A stretch of 64,000 bases of DNA from Rhodovastum atsumiense (GTDB lineage Bacteria; Pseudomonadota; Alphaproteobacteria; Acetobacterales; Acetobacteraceae). The DNA is taken from contig NZ_OW485601.1 in NCBI RefSeq assembly GCF_937425535.1, forward strand, positions 673,001 to 737,000. Reading direction: 5' to 3'. The notes below the pieces were generated by a model. It searched no databases and was not told the DNA's origin. It saw only the letters and a list, made by a program, of their open reading frames with translations. Positions 1-8,768 of this stretch are shown piece by piece. The translations under genes were made by a program, and so were the position numbers. Positions within the stretch are counted from its first letter, which is position 1, and each line of letters starts with the position of its first letter.

Positions 1-59
1 ACAGCAAGGTCATCACCGCCTCCGACCAGATGCTCTCCACCCTCACCAACCTGCGCTGA
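1..59 (+). CDS. flgG: Flagellar distal rod protein FlgG, C-terminal fragment
   Basis: Only the last 18 codons are inside the window, in frame 3, ending in TGA at 57-59. The tail reads SKVITASDQMLSTLTNLR, which matches the conserved C-terminal helix of FlgG (typically NSKVI-x-T-x-DQML). FlgG forms the distal rod of the flagellar basal body. It is followed 8 bp later by flgA and then flgH, the usual flgG-flgA-flgH order of alphaproteobacterial flagellar operons. FlgF is a less likely alternative because its tail is less like this. Confidence 0.8.
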   Translation, partial: SKVITASDQMLSTLTNLR

Positions 60-67
60 CGCCTGCC

Positions 68-1075
68 ATGACCCCGCGCCTCCTGTCCCTCCTGGGCGCC
101 GCCCTGCTCGCCACGGCCCCGGTGCCGGTCGCGGCGGCGACGCTGCGCCCCGCCGCCACGCTGGAAGCGCCGGTGGTGCGCCTCGCCGACCTGTTCGACG
201 ATGCCGGGCCGCTCGGCGAGCGGGTGCTCGGCCCGGCCCCGGAGCCGGGAACGCGCATCGTGGTGGAAGCACGCCAGCTCGCCGCCATTGCCCGCCAGTT
301 CGGCGTCGACTGGCGCCCCGCCTCCTCCGCCGACCGGGCCGTGCTCGAGCGTCCCGGGAAAGGCCTGCCGCGCGAGGCGGTGCTGGCGGCCCTGCGTGAT
401 GCGCTGACGGGGGCTGGCGCGCCCGGCGACGGCGACATCGAACTGCCCGGCTTCATCGCCCCGCTGGTGGCGGTGGAGGCGGCCCCCGCGGTCGCGGTGG
501 AGCAGATCGACTACGACGACGCGTCTGGCCGCTTCACCGCGATGCTGGCCATCAGCGGACCGGGCATGCCGGCCCAGCGCCAGCGCCTGTCCGGCCGGAT
601 CGTGGAAATGGTCGAGCTGCCGGTCGCGGTCCGGCGCCTGCCGGTCGGCACCGTGCTGCAGCCGGGCGACCTGCAGACCGCGCGGATCCGCGCCGCGGCC
701 CTGCGCAACGACGACGTGGTCCGCGACGCCGCCGAGGCGATCGGGCTGACATTGCGGCGCCCCGCCGTCCCGGGACAGCCATTGGCACGGGCCAATGTCG
801 CCAGGCCGACGGTGGTGCAGAAAGGAGCCCAGGTGACCTTGCAGTTCACGACGCCCGGCCTGAGCCTGAGCGGCCAGGGAATCGCGCTGGAACCGGGGGC
901 GCTGGGCGAGCGCATCCAGGTCCGCAATCCGATTTCGCAGGCCGTGCTGGAAGCCGAGGTGATCGGCCCCGGCCGCCTGCGCGTCGCCCCGGGCAGCACG
1001 CCGCTGCGGGCAACGCCGTCCCGGCGCGACGCCATCCTGGCGCGGCGGGACACGGCGCAGGCGGTCCTGCCATGA
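68..1075 (+). CDS. flgA: Flagellar P-ring assembly chaperone FlgA
   Basis: This 335-residue protein has an N-terminal signal peptide (about residues 1-23, ending VPVAAA), so it acts in the periplasm. There FlgA helps FlgI assemble the P ring around the flagellar rod. The C-terminal half (about 180-335) is the SAF/ChapFlgA region, with the family signature LRRPAVPGQPL near residue 230 and a QKGAQVTL strand just after it. The gene starts 8 bp after flgG and overlaps flgH by the four bases ATGA, so translation is probably coupled. The domain order and context leave little doubt. Confidence 0.93.
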   Translation: MTPRLLSLLGAALLATAPVPVAAATLRPAATLEAPVVRLADLFDDAGPLGERVLGPAPEPGTRIVVEARQLAAIARQFGVDWRPASSADRAVLERPGKGLPREAVLAALRDALTGAGAPGDGDIELPGFIAPLVAVEAAPAVAVEQIDYDDASGRFTAMLAISGPGMPAQRQRLSGRIVEMVELPVAVRRLPVGTVLQPGDLQTARIRAAALRNDDVVRDAAEAIGLTLRRPAVPGQPLARANVARPTVVQKGAQVTLQFTTPGLSLSGQGIALEPGALGERIQVRNPISQAVLEAEVIGPGRLRVAPGSTPLRATPSRRDAILARRDTAQAVLP

Positions 1076-1815
1076 CCCCCCGGCCGGCCGCCTTGCTGGC
1101 GGTCCTGCTGCTGCCGCTGCTGGGCGGTTGCGGCGCGTTGCAACGCCTGTCCGAAGTGGGGCGGCCGCCGCAGATGACGCCGAGTTCCGATCCCACCCGC
1201 GATCCCGCCTGGCGCCCCATGAGCCTGCCCATGCCAAGCGCGCAGATCGCCGATCCCCAGGCGAACGCCCTCTGGCGGCCCGGCAGCCGGGCCTTCTTCA
1301 AGGACCAGCGCGCGGCACAGGTCGGCGACATCGTGACGGTGCTGATCAACATCACCGACAGCGCCAACCTGCAGAACAACACCGATGCCAACCGCAACGG
1401 CAGCGAAAGCATGGGCGTGCCGAACCTGTTCGGCTTCGAACAGCAGATCCCGAAGATCCTGGCCGGCGCCAATCCCTCCAGCCTCGTCTCGACCAACAGC
1501 GCCAACAGCAATGTCGGCAAGGCAACGATCAAGCGCAACGAGGCGGTGGTGGTGCGTCTGGCCGGCGTCATCACCCAGGTGCTGCCCAACGGCAATCTCG
1601 CCGTGGCGGCGCGCCAGGAAGTGCGGGTGAACCGGGAATTACGCGAACTCGCGGTGACCGGCGTGATCCGGCCGCAGGACATCGGCAGCGACAACACCGT
1701 GCAGCACGACCGCATGGCGGAGGCCCGCATCGCCTATGGCGGCCGTGGCCAGCTCACGGATCCGCAGTCGCCGCGCTGGGGGCAGCAGGTGCTGGATATC
1801 ATCCTGCCGTTCTGA
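1072..1815 (+). CDS. flgH: Flagellar L-ring lipoprotein FlgH
   Basis: FlgH forms the outer-membrane L ring of the flagellar basal body. The 247-residue product begins with a lipoprotein signal peptide whose lipobox LGGC places the lipidated cysteine at residue 20. The central block GDIVTVLINITDSANLQNNT and the C-terminal hydrophobic end VLDIILPF are typical of the family, and the length is normal. It overlaps flgA by four bases and is the last flagellar gene of this run; the next gene lies on the other strand. Confidence 0.95.
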   Translation: MTPRPAALLAVLLLPLLGGCGALQRLSEVGRPPQMTPSSDPTRDPAWRPMSLPMPSAQIADPQANALWRPGSRAFFKDQRAAQVGDIVTVLINITDSANLQNNTDANRNGSESMGVPNLFGFEQQIPKILAGANPSSLVSTNSANSNVGKATIKRNEAVVVRLAGVITQVLPNGNLAVAARQEVRVNRELRELAVTGVIRPQDIGSDNTVQHDRMAEARIAYGGRGQLTDPQSPRWGQQVLDIILPF

Positions 1816-1949
1816 CCTGCCCGGTCACAGGGAGCGCAGGAACGCCACAAAGGCGTGCCGGCCCCGCGGCGGCGACGGAAGGCACCGTCGCCACCGCGGC
1901 ACCGGCTTTCGATCCGGCGTTCCGATCCAGCGTGATCGGAACACGGGCC

Positions 1950-2213
1950 TCAGGCAGCGAGGACCGACACCGTCGGAGTGGCCTGAACCTGGGCATCAAC
2001 GGTGGCAACGACACCGCGACCATGCGGGAACAAGCGGTTCAACTCGTTGCACGCATCGATCTGGGCATGGCTGACATGGCTGAGCTTGCGGGCCGCCCAG
2101 TCGGCAAGCGCGGCGGCATCGGCCTGCGGATTCCCGGGGAGCCCGTCGGGGAAGGTCACCGAAATCCGCATGGTCATCGGAAGCTCGACCACGACGGTCG
2201 TATCGTCTGTCAT
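1950..2213 (-). CDS. Small hypothetical protein, 87 aa
   Basis: I do not recognise the family. The 87-residue product has an N-terminal strand-rich stretch (TTVVVELPMTMRISVTFPDG) followed by a helical segment, with no signal peptide or membrane segment, so it is probably cytoplasmic. A ribosome binding site GGAG lies about 8 bases before the ATG, and codon use looks like its neighbours, which supports a real gene. It is convergent with flgH. Nothing in the sequence points to a specific role. Confidence 0.6.
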   Translation of the reverse strand: MTDDTTVVVELPMTMRISVTFPDGLPGNPQADAAALADWAARKLSHVSHAQIDACNELNRLFPHGRGVVATVDAQVQATPTVSVLAA

Positions 2214-2755
2214 TGTAGCGTCTCCTTCGCGCCGCGAATCAAAGAAGCGGGCGCATGGGCAGGGGCATTGCCAGGAAGTGCCAGGATCGCCGCGAGTGCC
2301 TGGCGCACTCCACCGACGACCGGAATGCTCCCTCCCACCCCGGTGGCCGCCCAGAGAACAGCCGCGGGGGAACTCTTCTCTTGCGTTGATTCTACCTTAA
2401 GATGCTATGGTGCACTGCACCATTGTCCTTTCCGATTTGCTCCCATGCTGTAATCGGATAATGATGAACCTCGGGTTGAATATCTTTGCGCTGCGGAACA
2501 AAAAATCCGCACCCGGCGCTGCGTGATCAAGGTCACGGCGCAGGACTTTCCGGTATTCTTCGGACCCGGGATTGCGTCTGGCAAGATATTATCGACCGCA
2601 CGACCGCCGCACCGGTCTCAATCTTACTTCGAAACAGTCATTTGATCCATTTTCGTCACGTTGCCGCATGGCGAGCGGACGCGTGGCACGGTCTGTGGCG
2701 CACGCACCGTCCCGGGCCCTTTGCTCCGCCCGCGCGCGCCTGATATCTCCCGGCA
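2214..2755. other. 542-bp intergenic region between divergent genes
   Basis: No convincing gene is seen here. The region is more AT-rich than its surroundings around 2370-2480 and contains the perfect palindrome at 2407-2423, listed separately. It presumably carries the promoters of the 87-aa gene on the left and the helicase on the right. Short open frames are present but lack a ribosome binding site and family resemblance. Confidence 0.6.
2407..2423. promoter_or_regulatory. Perfect 17-bp palindrome, candidate operator
   Basis: The sequence ATGGTGCACTGCACCAT has 8-bp arms around a single central base. It lies in the AT-richer part of the divergent intergenic region, about 190 bp from the small gene and 330 bp from the helicase. 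Perfect short dyads of this kind are commonly protein-binding sites, but I cannot name the regulator. Confidence 0.4.
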
Positions 2756-5257
2756 ATGGCTGGAACATTGCCAGAACCCTTTGCCGCCTGGTTCGCCCGC
2801 CAGGGATGGACGCCACGCCCGCATCAATGCGAGGTGCTCGCCGCCGCCCAGTCCGGGCGTGACGTCCTGCTGATCGCCCCCACGGGGGGCGGCAAGACGC
2901 TCGCCGGCTTCCTGCCCGGCCTCGTCGCGCTGCACGCCGCCCCGCGCCCGGGGCTGCACACGCTTTACGTGTCGCCGCTCAAGGCGCTTGCCACCGACAT
3001 CGCCCGCAACCTGACGCGCCCGATCGAGGAGATGGACCTGCCGGTCAGCATCGGCACGCGCAGCGGCGACACCCCCGCCGGGCGCCGCCGCCAGCAGCGC
3101 GAGCACCCGCCCAACCTGCTGCTGACCACCCCCGAGAGCCTCGCCTTGCTGCTCTCGCTGCCCGACGCCCCCGCGCAGTTCGCCGGCCTGGCCACGATCG
3201 TCATCGATGAGATCCATGCGCTCGCCGGCAGCAAGCGAGGCGACCAGCTGGCGCTGGGCCTGGCGCGACTCGGCACGCTCGCCCCCGCCGCCACCCGCAT
3301 CGGGCTGTCGGCCACCGTGGCGCACCGGGCCGCGCTGGCGGCCTATGTCGCGCGCGACGGAAACAGTGCCGGCGTGGAGGTGATCGCCGTCACCGGCGGC
3401 GCCCCGCCCCGGATCGGCATGATCCTGCCGCGGGACCACCTGCCCTGGTCGGGCCATATGGGCCTCGCCGCCGCCCCCGAGATCCTGGCGCGCATCCGCG
3501 CCGCCGGGATGACCATCGTCTTCGTCAACACCCGCGCCCAGGCCGAATTGCTGTTCCAGGAACTGTGGAAGCGTAACGACGAGACCCTGCCCATCGCCAT
3601 CCACCACGGCAGCCTGGAGCCGGAGCAGCGCCAGCGCGTCGAACAGGCAATGGCGGCCGGCCGGCTGCGCGCGGTGGTCGCCACCTCCTCGCTCGACCTC
3701 GGCATCGACTGGGGCGGCATCGACCAGGTGCTGCAGGTCGGCGCCCCCAAGGGCGTGTCCCGGCTGCTGCAGCGCGTCGGCCGTGCCAACCACCGCATGG
3801 ACGAGCCCTCCTCCGCCCTGCTGGTGCCGGCCAATCGTTTCGAGGTGCTGGAATGCGAGGCCGCCATCCTCGGCGTGGCGGCGCAGGAGCTGGACGGTGA
3901 GCCGCCGCGTCCGGGCGGGCTGGATGTGCTGGCGCAGCATGTGCTGGGCACCGCCTGCGCCGGCCCGTTCCTGCCGGATGCGCTGTACGCCGAGATCCGC
4001 CGCGCCGCCCCCTACGCCGCGCTGCCCCGGCGTGACTTCGACGACGTGCTCGGCTTCGTTGAGAACGGTGGCTACACCCTCGCCGCCTATGACCAGTACC
4101 GGCGCCTGTTTCGCGACGCCGAGGGGCGCGTGCACGTCACCTCGGAGCGCGTCGCCCGCCAGCACCGCATGAACATCGGCACCATCGTCGAGGAGCCGCT
4201 GCTGCAGGTGCGCTACGCCGGGCGGGGCGGCGCCGCGCTCGGCGAGGTCGAGGAATATTTCGCCAACATGCTGACCCCCGGCGACACCTTCATCTTCGCT
4301 GGCCGGCTGCTGCGCTTCCTGCGCCTGCGCGAGACCATCTGCGAGGTGATCGACGGCGGCTCCGGTGATCCCAGGGTCCCCGCCTATGCCGGCGGGCGCA
4401 TGCCGCTGACGACCAACCTCGCCGACCGCGTGCGCGCGCTGCTGCAGGACCCGTCCGGCTGGGCCGCCTTTCCCGCGCCGGTGCGCGAATGGCTGGCGCT
4501 GCAGAAGGCCCGCTCCCGCCTGCCCGGCCGCGACGACCTGCTGGTCGAGACCTTTCCCCGCGGCGACCGCTGGTACCTGGTCGCCTATTGCTTCGAGGGC
4601 CGCAACGCGCATCAGACGCTCGGCATGCTGCTGACGCGCCGCATGCAGCGATTCGGCTTCGCCCCGCTCGGCTTCGTCGCCACAGATTACGTGCTGGCCT
4701 GCTGGTCCGCCCACGAACCCCACGACATCGCCCGGCTGTTCGAGGAAGATTTGCTCGGCGACGACCTGGAAGCCTGGATGGCCGAAAGCTCCATGCTGCG
4801 CCGGACCTTCCGCACTGTCGCCGTGATCGCCGGCCTGATCGAGCGCCACCATCCCGGTGCCGGCAAGAACCGCCGCCAGGTGACGGTGAACTCCGACCTG
4901 ATCTACGACGTGCTGCGTCGCCATCAGCCCGACCACATCCTGCTGCGCGCCACCCGCGCCGACGCGGCGGGGGGACTGACCGATATCGCCCGCATCGCCC
5001 TGCTGCTGCGGCGCGTGCGCGGACGCATCCGCCACATGGTGCTCTCGCGCGTCTCGCCGCTCGCCGTGCCGGTGCTGCTGGAAATCGGGCGGGAGAACGT
5101 GCGCGACGACGACGCGGACGATGCCCTGCTGGAAGAGGCCGAACTCGTCGCCGAGGCCACCGGCCTGGCTGAACCACCACCGTTCCGGCCACGCCCGGCC
5201 AGGCCGCGGGCAGGCCCGGCCCGGGGGGATCCGCGGCAAGGCCATCTGTTTGGGTGA
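2756..5257 (+). CDS. Ligase-associated Lhr-like DEXH-box DNA helicase
   Basis: An 833-residue superfamily 2 helicase of the Lhr type. Motif I is APTGGGKT near residue 42, motif II is IDEIHALAGSKRGDQLALGL, motif III is GLSAT, and motif VI is QRVGRANH. After the two RecA-like domains comes the Lhr-core region ending near residue 800. The length and the neighbouring PdeM-type phosphoesterase fit the 'DNA ligase-associated' subfamily, which usually sits beside an ATP-dependent ligase and a putative exonuclease and is thought to act in DNA repair. Those two partners are not next to it here. The ATG has no strong ribosome binding site, so the start is slightly uncertain. Confidence 0.9.
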   Translation: MAGTLPEPFAAWFARQGWTPRPHQCEVLAAAQSGRDVLLIAPTGGGKTLAGFLPGLVALHAAPRPGLHTLYVSPLKALATDIARNLTRPIEEMDLPVSIGTRSGDTPAGRRRQQREHPPNLLLTTPESLALLLSLPDAPAQFAGLATIVIDEIHALAGSKRGDQLALGLARLGTLAPAATRIGLSATVAHRAALAAYVARDGNSAGVEVIAVTGGAPPRIGMILPRDHLPWSGHMGLAAAPEILARIRAAGMTIVFVNTRAQAELLFQELWKRNDETLPIAIHHGSLEPEQRQRVEQAMAAGRLRAVVATSSLDLGIDWGGIDQVLQVGAPKGVSRLLQRVGRANHRMDEPSSALLVPANRFEVLECEAAILGVAAQELDGEPPRPGGLDVLAQHVLGTACAGPFLPDALYAEIRRAAPYAALPRRDFDDVLGFVENGGYTLAAYDQYRRLFRDAEGRVHVTSERVARQHRMNIGTIVEEPLLQVRYAGRGGAALGEVEEYFANMLTPGDTFIFAGRLLRFLRLRETICEVIDGGSGDPRVPAYAGGRMPLTTNLADRVRALLQDPSGWAAFPAPVREWLALQKARSRLPGRDDLLVETFPRGDRWYLVAYCFEGRNAHQTLGMLLTRRMQRFGFAPLGFVATDYVLACWSAHEPHDIARLFEEDLLGDDLEAWMAESSMLRRTFRTVAVIAGLIERHHPGAGKNRRQVTVNSDLIYDVLRRHQPDHILLRATRADAAGGLTDIARIALLLRRVRGRIRHMVLSRVSPLAVPVLLEIGRENVRDDDADDALLEEAELVAEATGLAEPPPFRPRPARPRAGPARGDPRQGHLFG

Positions 5258-5303
5258 AAACCGCTCCGGACAACTCTCTTTTTCGTTAATAAAGCAAGAC
5301 GGA

Positions 5304-5332
5304 TTGACAACTTTTAGTTGATAACTTAGATT
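5304..5332 (+). promoter_or_regulatory. Sigma-70-type promoter for the FlgC-like gene
   Basis: A perfect -35 hexamer TTGACA (5304-5309), a 17-bp spacer and the -10 hexamer TAGATT (5327-5332, four of six consensus bases) lie 20 bp before the ATG of the FlgC-like gene. The ribosome binding site GGAGGGG follows at 5343-5349. The stretch is locally AT-rich, unlike the coding DNA around it. It suggests the gene is transcribed on its own rather than with the helicase. Confidence 0.6.
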
Positions 5333-5352
5333 ACAGGACACTGGAGGGGCAC

Positions 5353-5745
5353 ATGGATGCGATGATGACAGCCGTTTCGGGCCTGACTGCCGCGGCAAGA
5401 TCGCTCGATGTCATTGCCTCGAACGTTGCGAACGCGCGGACAACCGGACGCGTTCCGACCGCCGGTGCGCCGCAAACCACCGCCTACCAGCCGATCGACA
5501 TCGTTCAGATCGGGAACGCGACAGGCGGCGTCGAGGTCACCTATCGCCCCACCGTCCCGGCCACCACGGTCGAGTACGACCCCACGTCACCGCATGCCAA
5601 CGCCAGTGGCCTGGTCGCCGCCCCGAACGTCGACCCGGCTGCCGAGGTGGTGAACCAGTATGCTGTTCTCGCCGCCTACGAAGCCAACTCCGCGGTGATG
5701 CGCGCCGCGAACCGGATCCAAGGCTTACTGGACAGGCTGGTCTGA
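5353..5745 (+). CDS. FlgC-like flagellar rod-family protein (orphan)
   Basis: The 130-residue product has the two hallmarks of rod proteins. An N-terminal SGLTAAARSLDVIASNVANA resembles the FlgB/FlgC signature (SGL...DVIASNIANANT), and a C-terminal helix at about 95-128 reads NQYAVLAAYEANSAVMRAAN. It is about the length of FlgC. It lies alone between the repair helicase and the PdeM-type gene, with its own promoter, and not in a flagellar operon, so it may be a paralog of the main flgC. Whether it enters the flagellar rod cannot be told from sequence. The start could be ATG 5353 or one of the following ATGs at 5362 and 5365. Confidence 0.75.
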   Translation: MDAMMTAVSGLTAAARSLDVIASNVANARTTGRVPTAGAPQTTAYQPIDIVQIGNATGGVEVTYRPTVPATTVEYDPTSPHANASGLVAAPNVDPAAEVVNQYAVLAAYEANSAVMRAANRIQGLLDRLV

Positions 5746-5856
5746 CACGGCGCCCGGCGGCGGCTCGCGGCATTTCCCCGATCCCGGACTTGATCGGGCG
5801 TGCCGTTCTGGCACAGGTGTGGGCTTCAGGCTTTTTTCGCGGATGCCTCTCCGACA

Positions 5857-6552
5857 GTGACCACTGCCCCTCTCCATCTTGGCGCCGAGCGTCTCATGCT
5901 CGATCCCGCCGGCGCGTTGTTCTGGCCAGCCGGACGCCTGCTGGTCGTCGCCGACCTTCACTTCGAAAAAGGCTCGGCCGCGGCCGTGCGGGGCGCGTTG
6001 CTGCCGCCCTGGGACACGCGCGCGACCCTCGACAAGCTCACCACCCTGCTGCGCCGCTACGCGCCGCAGCGCGTGGTGGCGCTCGGGGATTCCTTCCACG
6101 ACGCCGGCGCCGCCGCCCGGCTGCAGCCGCAGGACCATGCCCGCCTCACCGCCATGGCCCAGGCCACTCCGTTCACCTGGGTGCTGGGCAACCATGACCC
6201 GGCGCCCCCCGCCGGCCTGCCGGGCGAGGCCATGGTCGAGTTCCGCGCCGGGCCACTCGTCTTCCGCCACGAAGCCGTGAACGGCCCGGCCAGCGGCGAG
6301 ATCTCCGGCCATTACCACCCGAAGGCCCTGGTCCCGGTGCGTGGCACGGCGGTCTCGCGCCCCTGCTTCGTCAGCGACGGCCGGCGCCTGATCCTGCCCG
6401 CCCTCGGGGCCTATACCGGCGGGCTGGACGTGCGCGATCCGGCCATCGCCCGCCTGTTCCCGCGCGGCGGCCGCATCTTCCTGCTCGGGCGCGACCGGCT
6501 GTTCAGCTTTCCCTACGGCGCCTTTCGCGCCGATCGCGACAGGATGACCTGA
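5857..6552 (+). CDS. pdeM: Ligase-associated metallophosphoesterase, PdeM type
   Basis: A calcineurin-like phosphoesterase of about 231 residues, of the group found with DNA ligase-associated helicases. Metal-binding motifs occur in order: VVADLHFEKG (D-x-H), ALGDSFHD (GDxxHD), LGNHDP (GNHD) and SGHYHP (GHxH). All expected ligands are present. I chose GTG 5857 because the following sequence TTAPLHLGAERLML is where family members begin; an upstream GTG at 5800 would add 19 unlikely residues. It probably cleaves phosphodiesters in DNA repair. The helicase partner lies just upstream, with the FlgC-like gene between them. Confidence 0.87.
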   Translation: MTTAPLHLGAERLMLDPAGALFWPAGRLLVVADLHFEKGSAAAVRGALLPPWDTRATLDKLTTLLRRYAPQRVVALGDSFHDAGAAARLQPQDHARLTAMAQATPFTWVLGNHDPAPPAGLPGEAMVEFRAGPLVFRHEAVNGPASGEISGHYHPKALVPVRGTAVSRPCFVSDGRRLILPALGAYTGGLDVRDPAIARLFPRGGRIFLLGRDRLFSFPYGAFRADRDRMT

Positions 6553-6643
6553 CCGTGAACCGGGGGACGCAGATTCGAACGCTCACCCTGGCCAGATCAC
6601 GCCACGCCCGTATATCGGCGGCACGCATGATCCGGCAGGCCGC

Positions 6644-8062
6644 ATGACCTCTCCCGTTCTCCTCTGGCTGCATCGCGAACTGCGCCTTGGCGACAACCGC
6701 GCCCTGCTCGCGGCGGTCGCCAGCGGGCAGCCCGTGCTGCCGATCTTTGTCCTCGATGACGAGACGCCCGGGGCATGGCGCCCCGGCGAGGCGTCACGCT
6801 GGTGGCTGCATCACAGCCTCGCCGCCCTGGCGGCCGATCTCGCCCGGCTGGGTGCGCCACTGCTGCTGCGGCGCGGGCGCATCGCCGACATCCTGCCGTC
6901 CCTGGTGCGGGAAACCGGCGCCAGCGCGATCCATGCCGGCCAGCCGGTCGAGCCCTGGGCACGGCGCGTGGCCGCCGAACTGCCACGGCTGGCCGGCGTG
7001 CCGCTCGTCCTGCACCGCACCGTCACGCTGTTCGACCCGGAGGCGCTGCGCAGCGGCGCCGGCACGCCCTACGCGGTCTTCACCCCCTTCTCCAAGGCCT
7101 GCCTTGCCCGGGGGCCGGCCGCCCCCCCTCTCCCCGCGCCCGCGCACATCCTCGCCCCGGAACGGGTCCCGCCGTCCGACCCTCTGGAGGCATGGGGCCT
7201 ACTCCCAGGCCAGCCGGACTGGGCCGGCGGCTTGCGGGGGACCTGGACACCGGGCGAAGCCGGCGCCCGGCAGCGCCTTGCCGGCTTTCTCGACCATACC
7301 ATGGAAGCCTATGCCACCGCGCGCGACCGGCCGGACATGGACGGCACCTCCCGGCTCTCGCCGCACCTGCATTTCGGCGAGATCAGCGCCGACCAGCTCT
7401 GGCACGCCGCCCGGGCCGCCGGCGACGGCCCCGGCCAGATCGCCTTCATCCGCGAAATCCTGTGGCGGGAATTCTCCGCCCACCTGCTCTGGCATCATCC
7501 CACCCTGCCGGAGACCCCGCTCCGGCCGAACTTCGCCCGCATGCCCTGGCAGACGGCCCCGCGAGCGCTCCGTGCCTGGCAGCGCGGCCGCACCGGCCTG
7601 CCGATCGTCGATGCCGGGATGCGCCAGCTCTGGCAGACCGGCTGGATGCATAATCGCGTGCGCATGATCGTCGCCAGCCTGCTGGTCAAGCACCTGATGC
7701 TGCCCTGGCAGCAGGGCGAGGCCTGGTTCTGGGACACGCTGGTGGACGCCGATCTCGCCAACAACGCCGCCTCCTGGCAGTGGGTGGCGGGCTGCGGCGC
7801 CGATGCCGCCCCGTTCTTCCGGATCTTCAACCCGGTGCTGCAGGGCCGGAAGTTCGACCCCGATGGCAGCTATGTCCGCCGCTTCGTCCCGGAGCTGGCC
7901 CGCCTGCCCGATCGCTGGATCCACGAGCCCTGGGCTGCCCCCGCCGACGTGCTGGAAGCCGCCCGGTTGCGCCCCGGCATCACCTATCCCGCGCCGATCG
8001 TCGACCTAGCCGCCGGGCGGGCCCGCGCGCTGGCCGCCTTCGCCAGCCTGTCGGCCACGTGA
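6644..8062 (+). CDS. phrB: Deoxyribodipyrimidine photolyase
   Basis: A 472-residue photolyase/cryptochrome protein. The N-terminal Rossmann domain begins LLWLHRELRLGDNRALLAA. The FAD-binding C-terminal half carries the blocks RPDMDGTSRLSPHLHFGEIS, TGWMHNRVRM and ASWQWVAGCGADAAPFFRIF, which are diagnostic of class I cyclobutane-dimer photolyases. It uses blue light to reverse UV-induced pyrimidine dimers. It stands among other repair genes. Its stop codon overlaps the GTG start of the next phosphatase gene. Function as a dimer photolyase rather than a cryptochrome is inferred from the conserved C-terminal block. Confidence 0.94.
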   Translation: MTSPVLLWLHRELRLGDNRALLAAVASGQPVLPIFVLDDETPGAWRPGEASRWWLHHSLAALAADLARLGAPLLLRRGRIADILPSLVRETGASAIHAGQPVEPWARRVAAELPRLAGVPLVLHRTVTLFDPEALRSGAGTPYAVFTPFSKACLARGPAAPPLPAPAHILAPERVPPSDPLEAWGLLPGQPDWAGGLRGTWTPGEAGARQRLAGFLDHTMEAYATARDRPDMDGTSRLSPHLHFGEISADQLWHAARAAGDGPGQIAFIREILWREFSAHLLWHHPTLPETPLRPNFARMPWQTAPRALRAWQRGRTGLPIVDAGMRQLWQTGWMHNRVRMIVASLLVKHLMLPWQQGEAWFWDTLVDADLANNAASWQWVAGCGADAAPFFRIFNPVLQGRKFDPDGSYVRRFVPELARLPDRWIHEPWAAPADVLEAARLRPGITYPAPIVDLAAGRARALAAFASLSAT

Positions 8063-8733
8063 TCCCGCCGCGTACCCCGCTGCGGGTGGTGGGCGACGTG
8101 CACGGCGACGCCGTCGGCTTCGCCCGGGCCGCTGACACCGAGCGTTTCGTCATCCAGCTCGGGGACCTGACGGATAACGGCCCCGACAGCGCCGGTGCAT
8201 TGCGCATCGCCTTGCGCCTGCGGGCGGAGCGCCGGGGCCTGTTCCTGCTCGGCAACCATGATCACAAACTCGCGCGGCGGCTGCTCGGTCGCGAGGTGCG
8301 CACCGATGCCGCCCTGGCAGCGACGCTCGCCCAGCTCGACCCGGCGCTGCAGGCAGAGGCGCTGGAGGCGATCCGCCAGGCCCCGGCCTGGCTGCGCCAG
8401 GGCACCCGTTTCTTCGTCCATGGCGGCTTCCACACGACCATGCTCGCCACCCCGCCGCCCGCCTTCGGCACCAGGCCCACCGGCGCGCTCGCCCGCGCCC
8501 TGTTCGGCCAGACCACCGGCCGCATGCAACGCGACGGCTACCCCGAGCGCGTGCTCGACTGGATCGACCGCATCCCGCCCGGCCTGACCGTCTATTGCGG
8601 CCACGACATGCGCTCGACCGACGGGCGCCCCTGGATGCGCCAGGGCGCGGCCGGGGGCACGGCGGTGTTCCTGGACACGGGGGCCGGAAAGGGTGGACAT
8701 CTCTCCTGGATCGACCTCCCCGGAGAGGGCTGA
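8059..8733 (+). CDS. Metallophosphatase of the Ser/Thr phosphatase / ApaH-like family
   Basis: The 224-residue product shows the complete PPP-type phosphatase motif set: GDVHGD near residue 12, GDLTDNG near 35, GNHDHK near 67, then FVHGGF and YCGHDMRS. Such small enzymes include bis(5'-nucleosyl) tetraphosphatases and protein phosphatases, and the sequence alone does not decide the substrate. Translation appears coupled to the photolyase: the GTG at 8059 overlaps its TGA. A longer frame extends upstream but would run through the photolyase gene. Confidence 0.82.
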   Translation: MIPPRTPLRVVGDVHGDAVGFARAADTERFVIQLGDLTDNGPDSAGALRIALRLRAERRGLFLLGNHDHKLARRLLGREVRTDAALAATLAQLDPALQAEALEAIRQAPAWLRQGTRFFVHGGFHTTMLATPPPAFGTRPTGALARALFGQTTGRMQRDGYPERVLDWIDRIPPGLTVYCGHDMRSTDGRPWMRQGAAGGTAVFLDTGAGKGGHLSWIDLPGEG

Positions 8734-8768
8734 GATGTCTCCCTGTCTGCCCGGGCCGGGCTGACGCC

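Noticed and set aside
2624-5398. 924-codon open frame antisense to the repair helicase
   Set aside because: The plus-strand helicase is conserved in all its motifs. The antisense frame has repetitive low-complexity glutamine-glycine content typical of a shadow.
6560-6600. tRNA-like T-loop text (GATTCGAACGC) just before the photolyase gene
   Set aside because: The flanking bases do not form a T stem or any cloverleaf on either strand, so it is not a tRNA.
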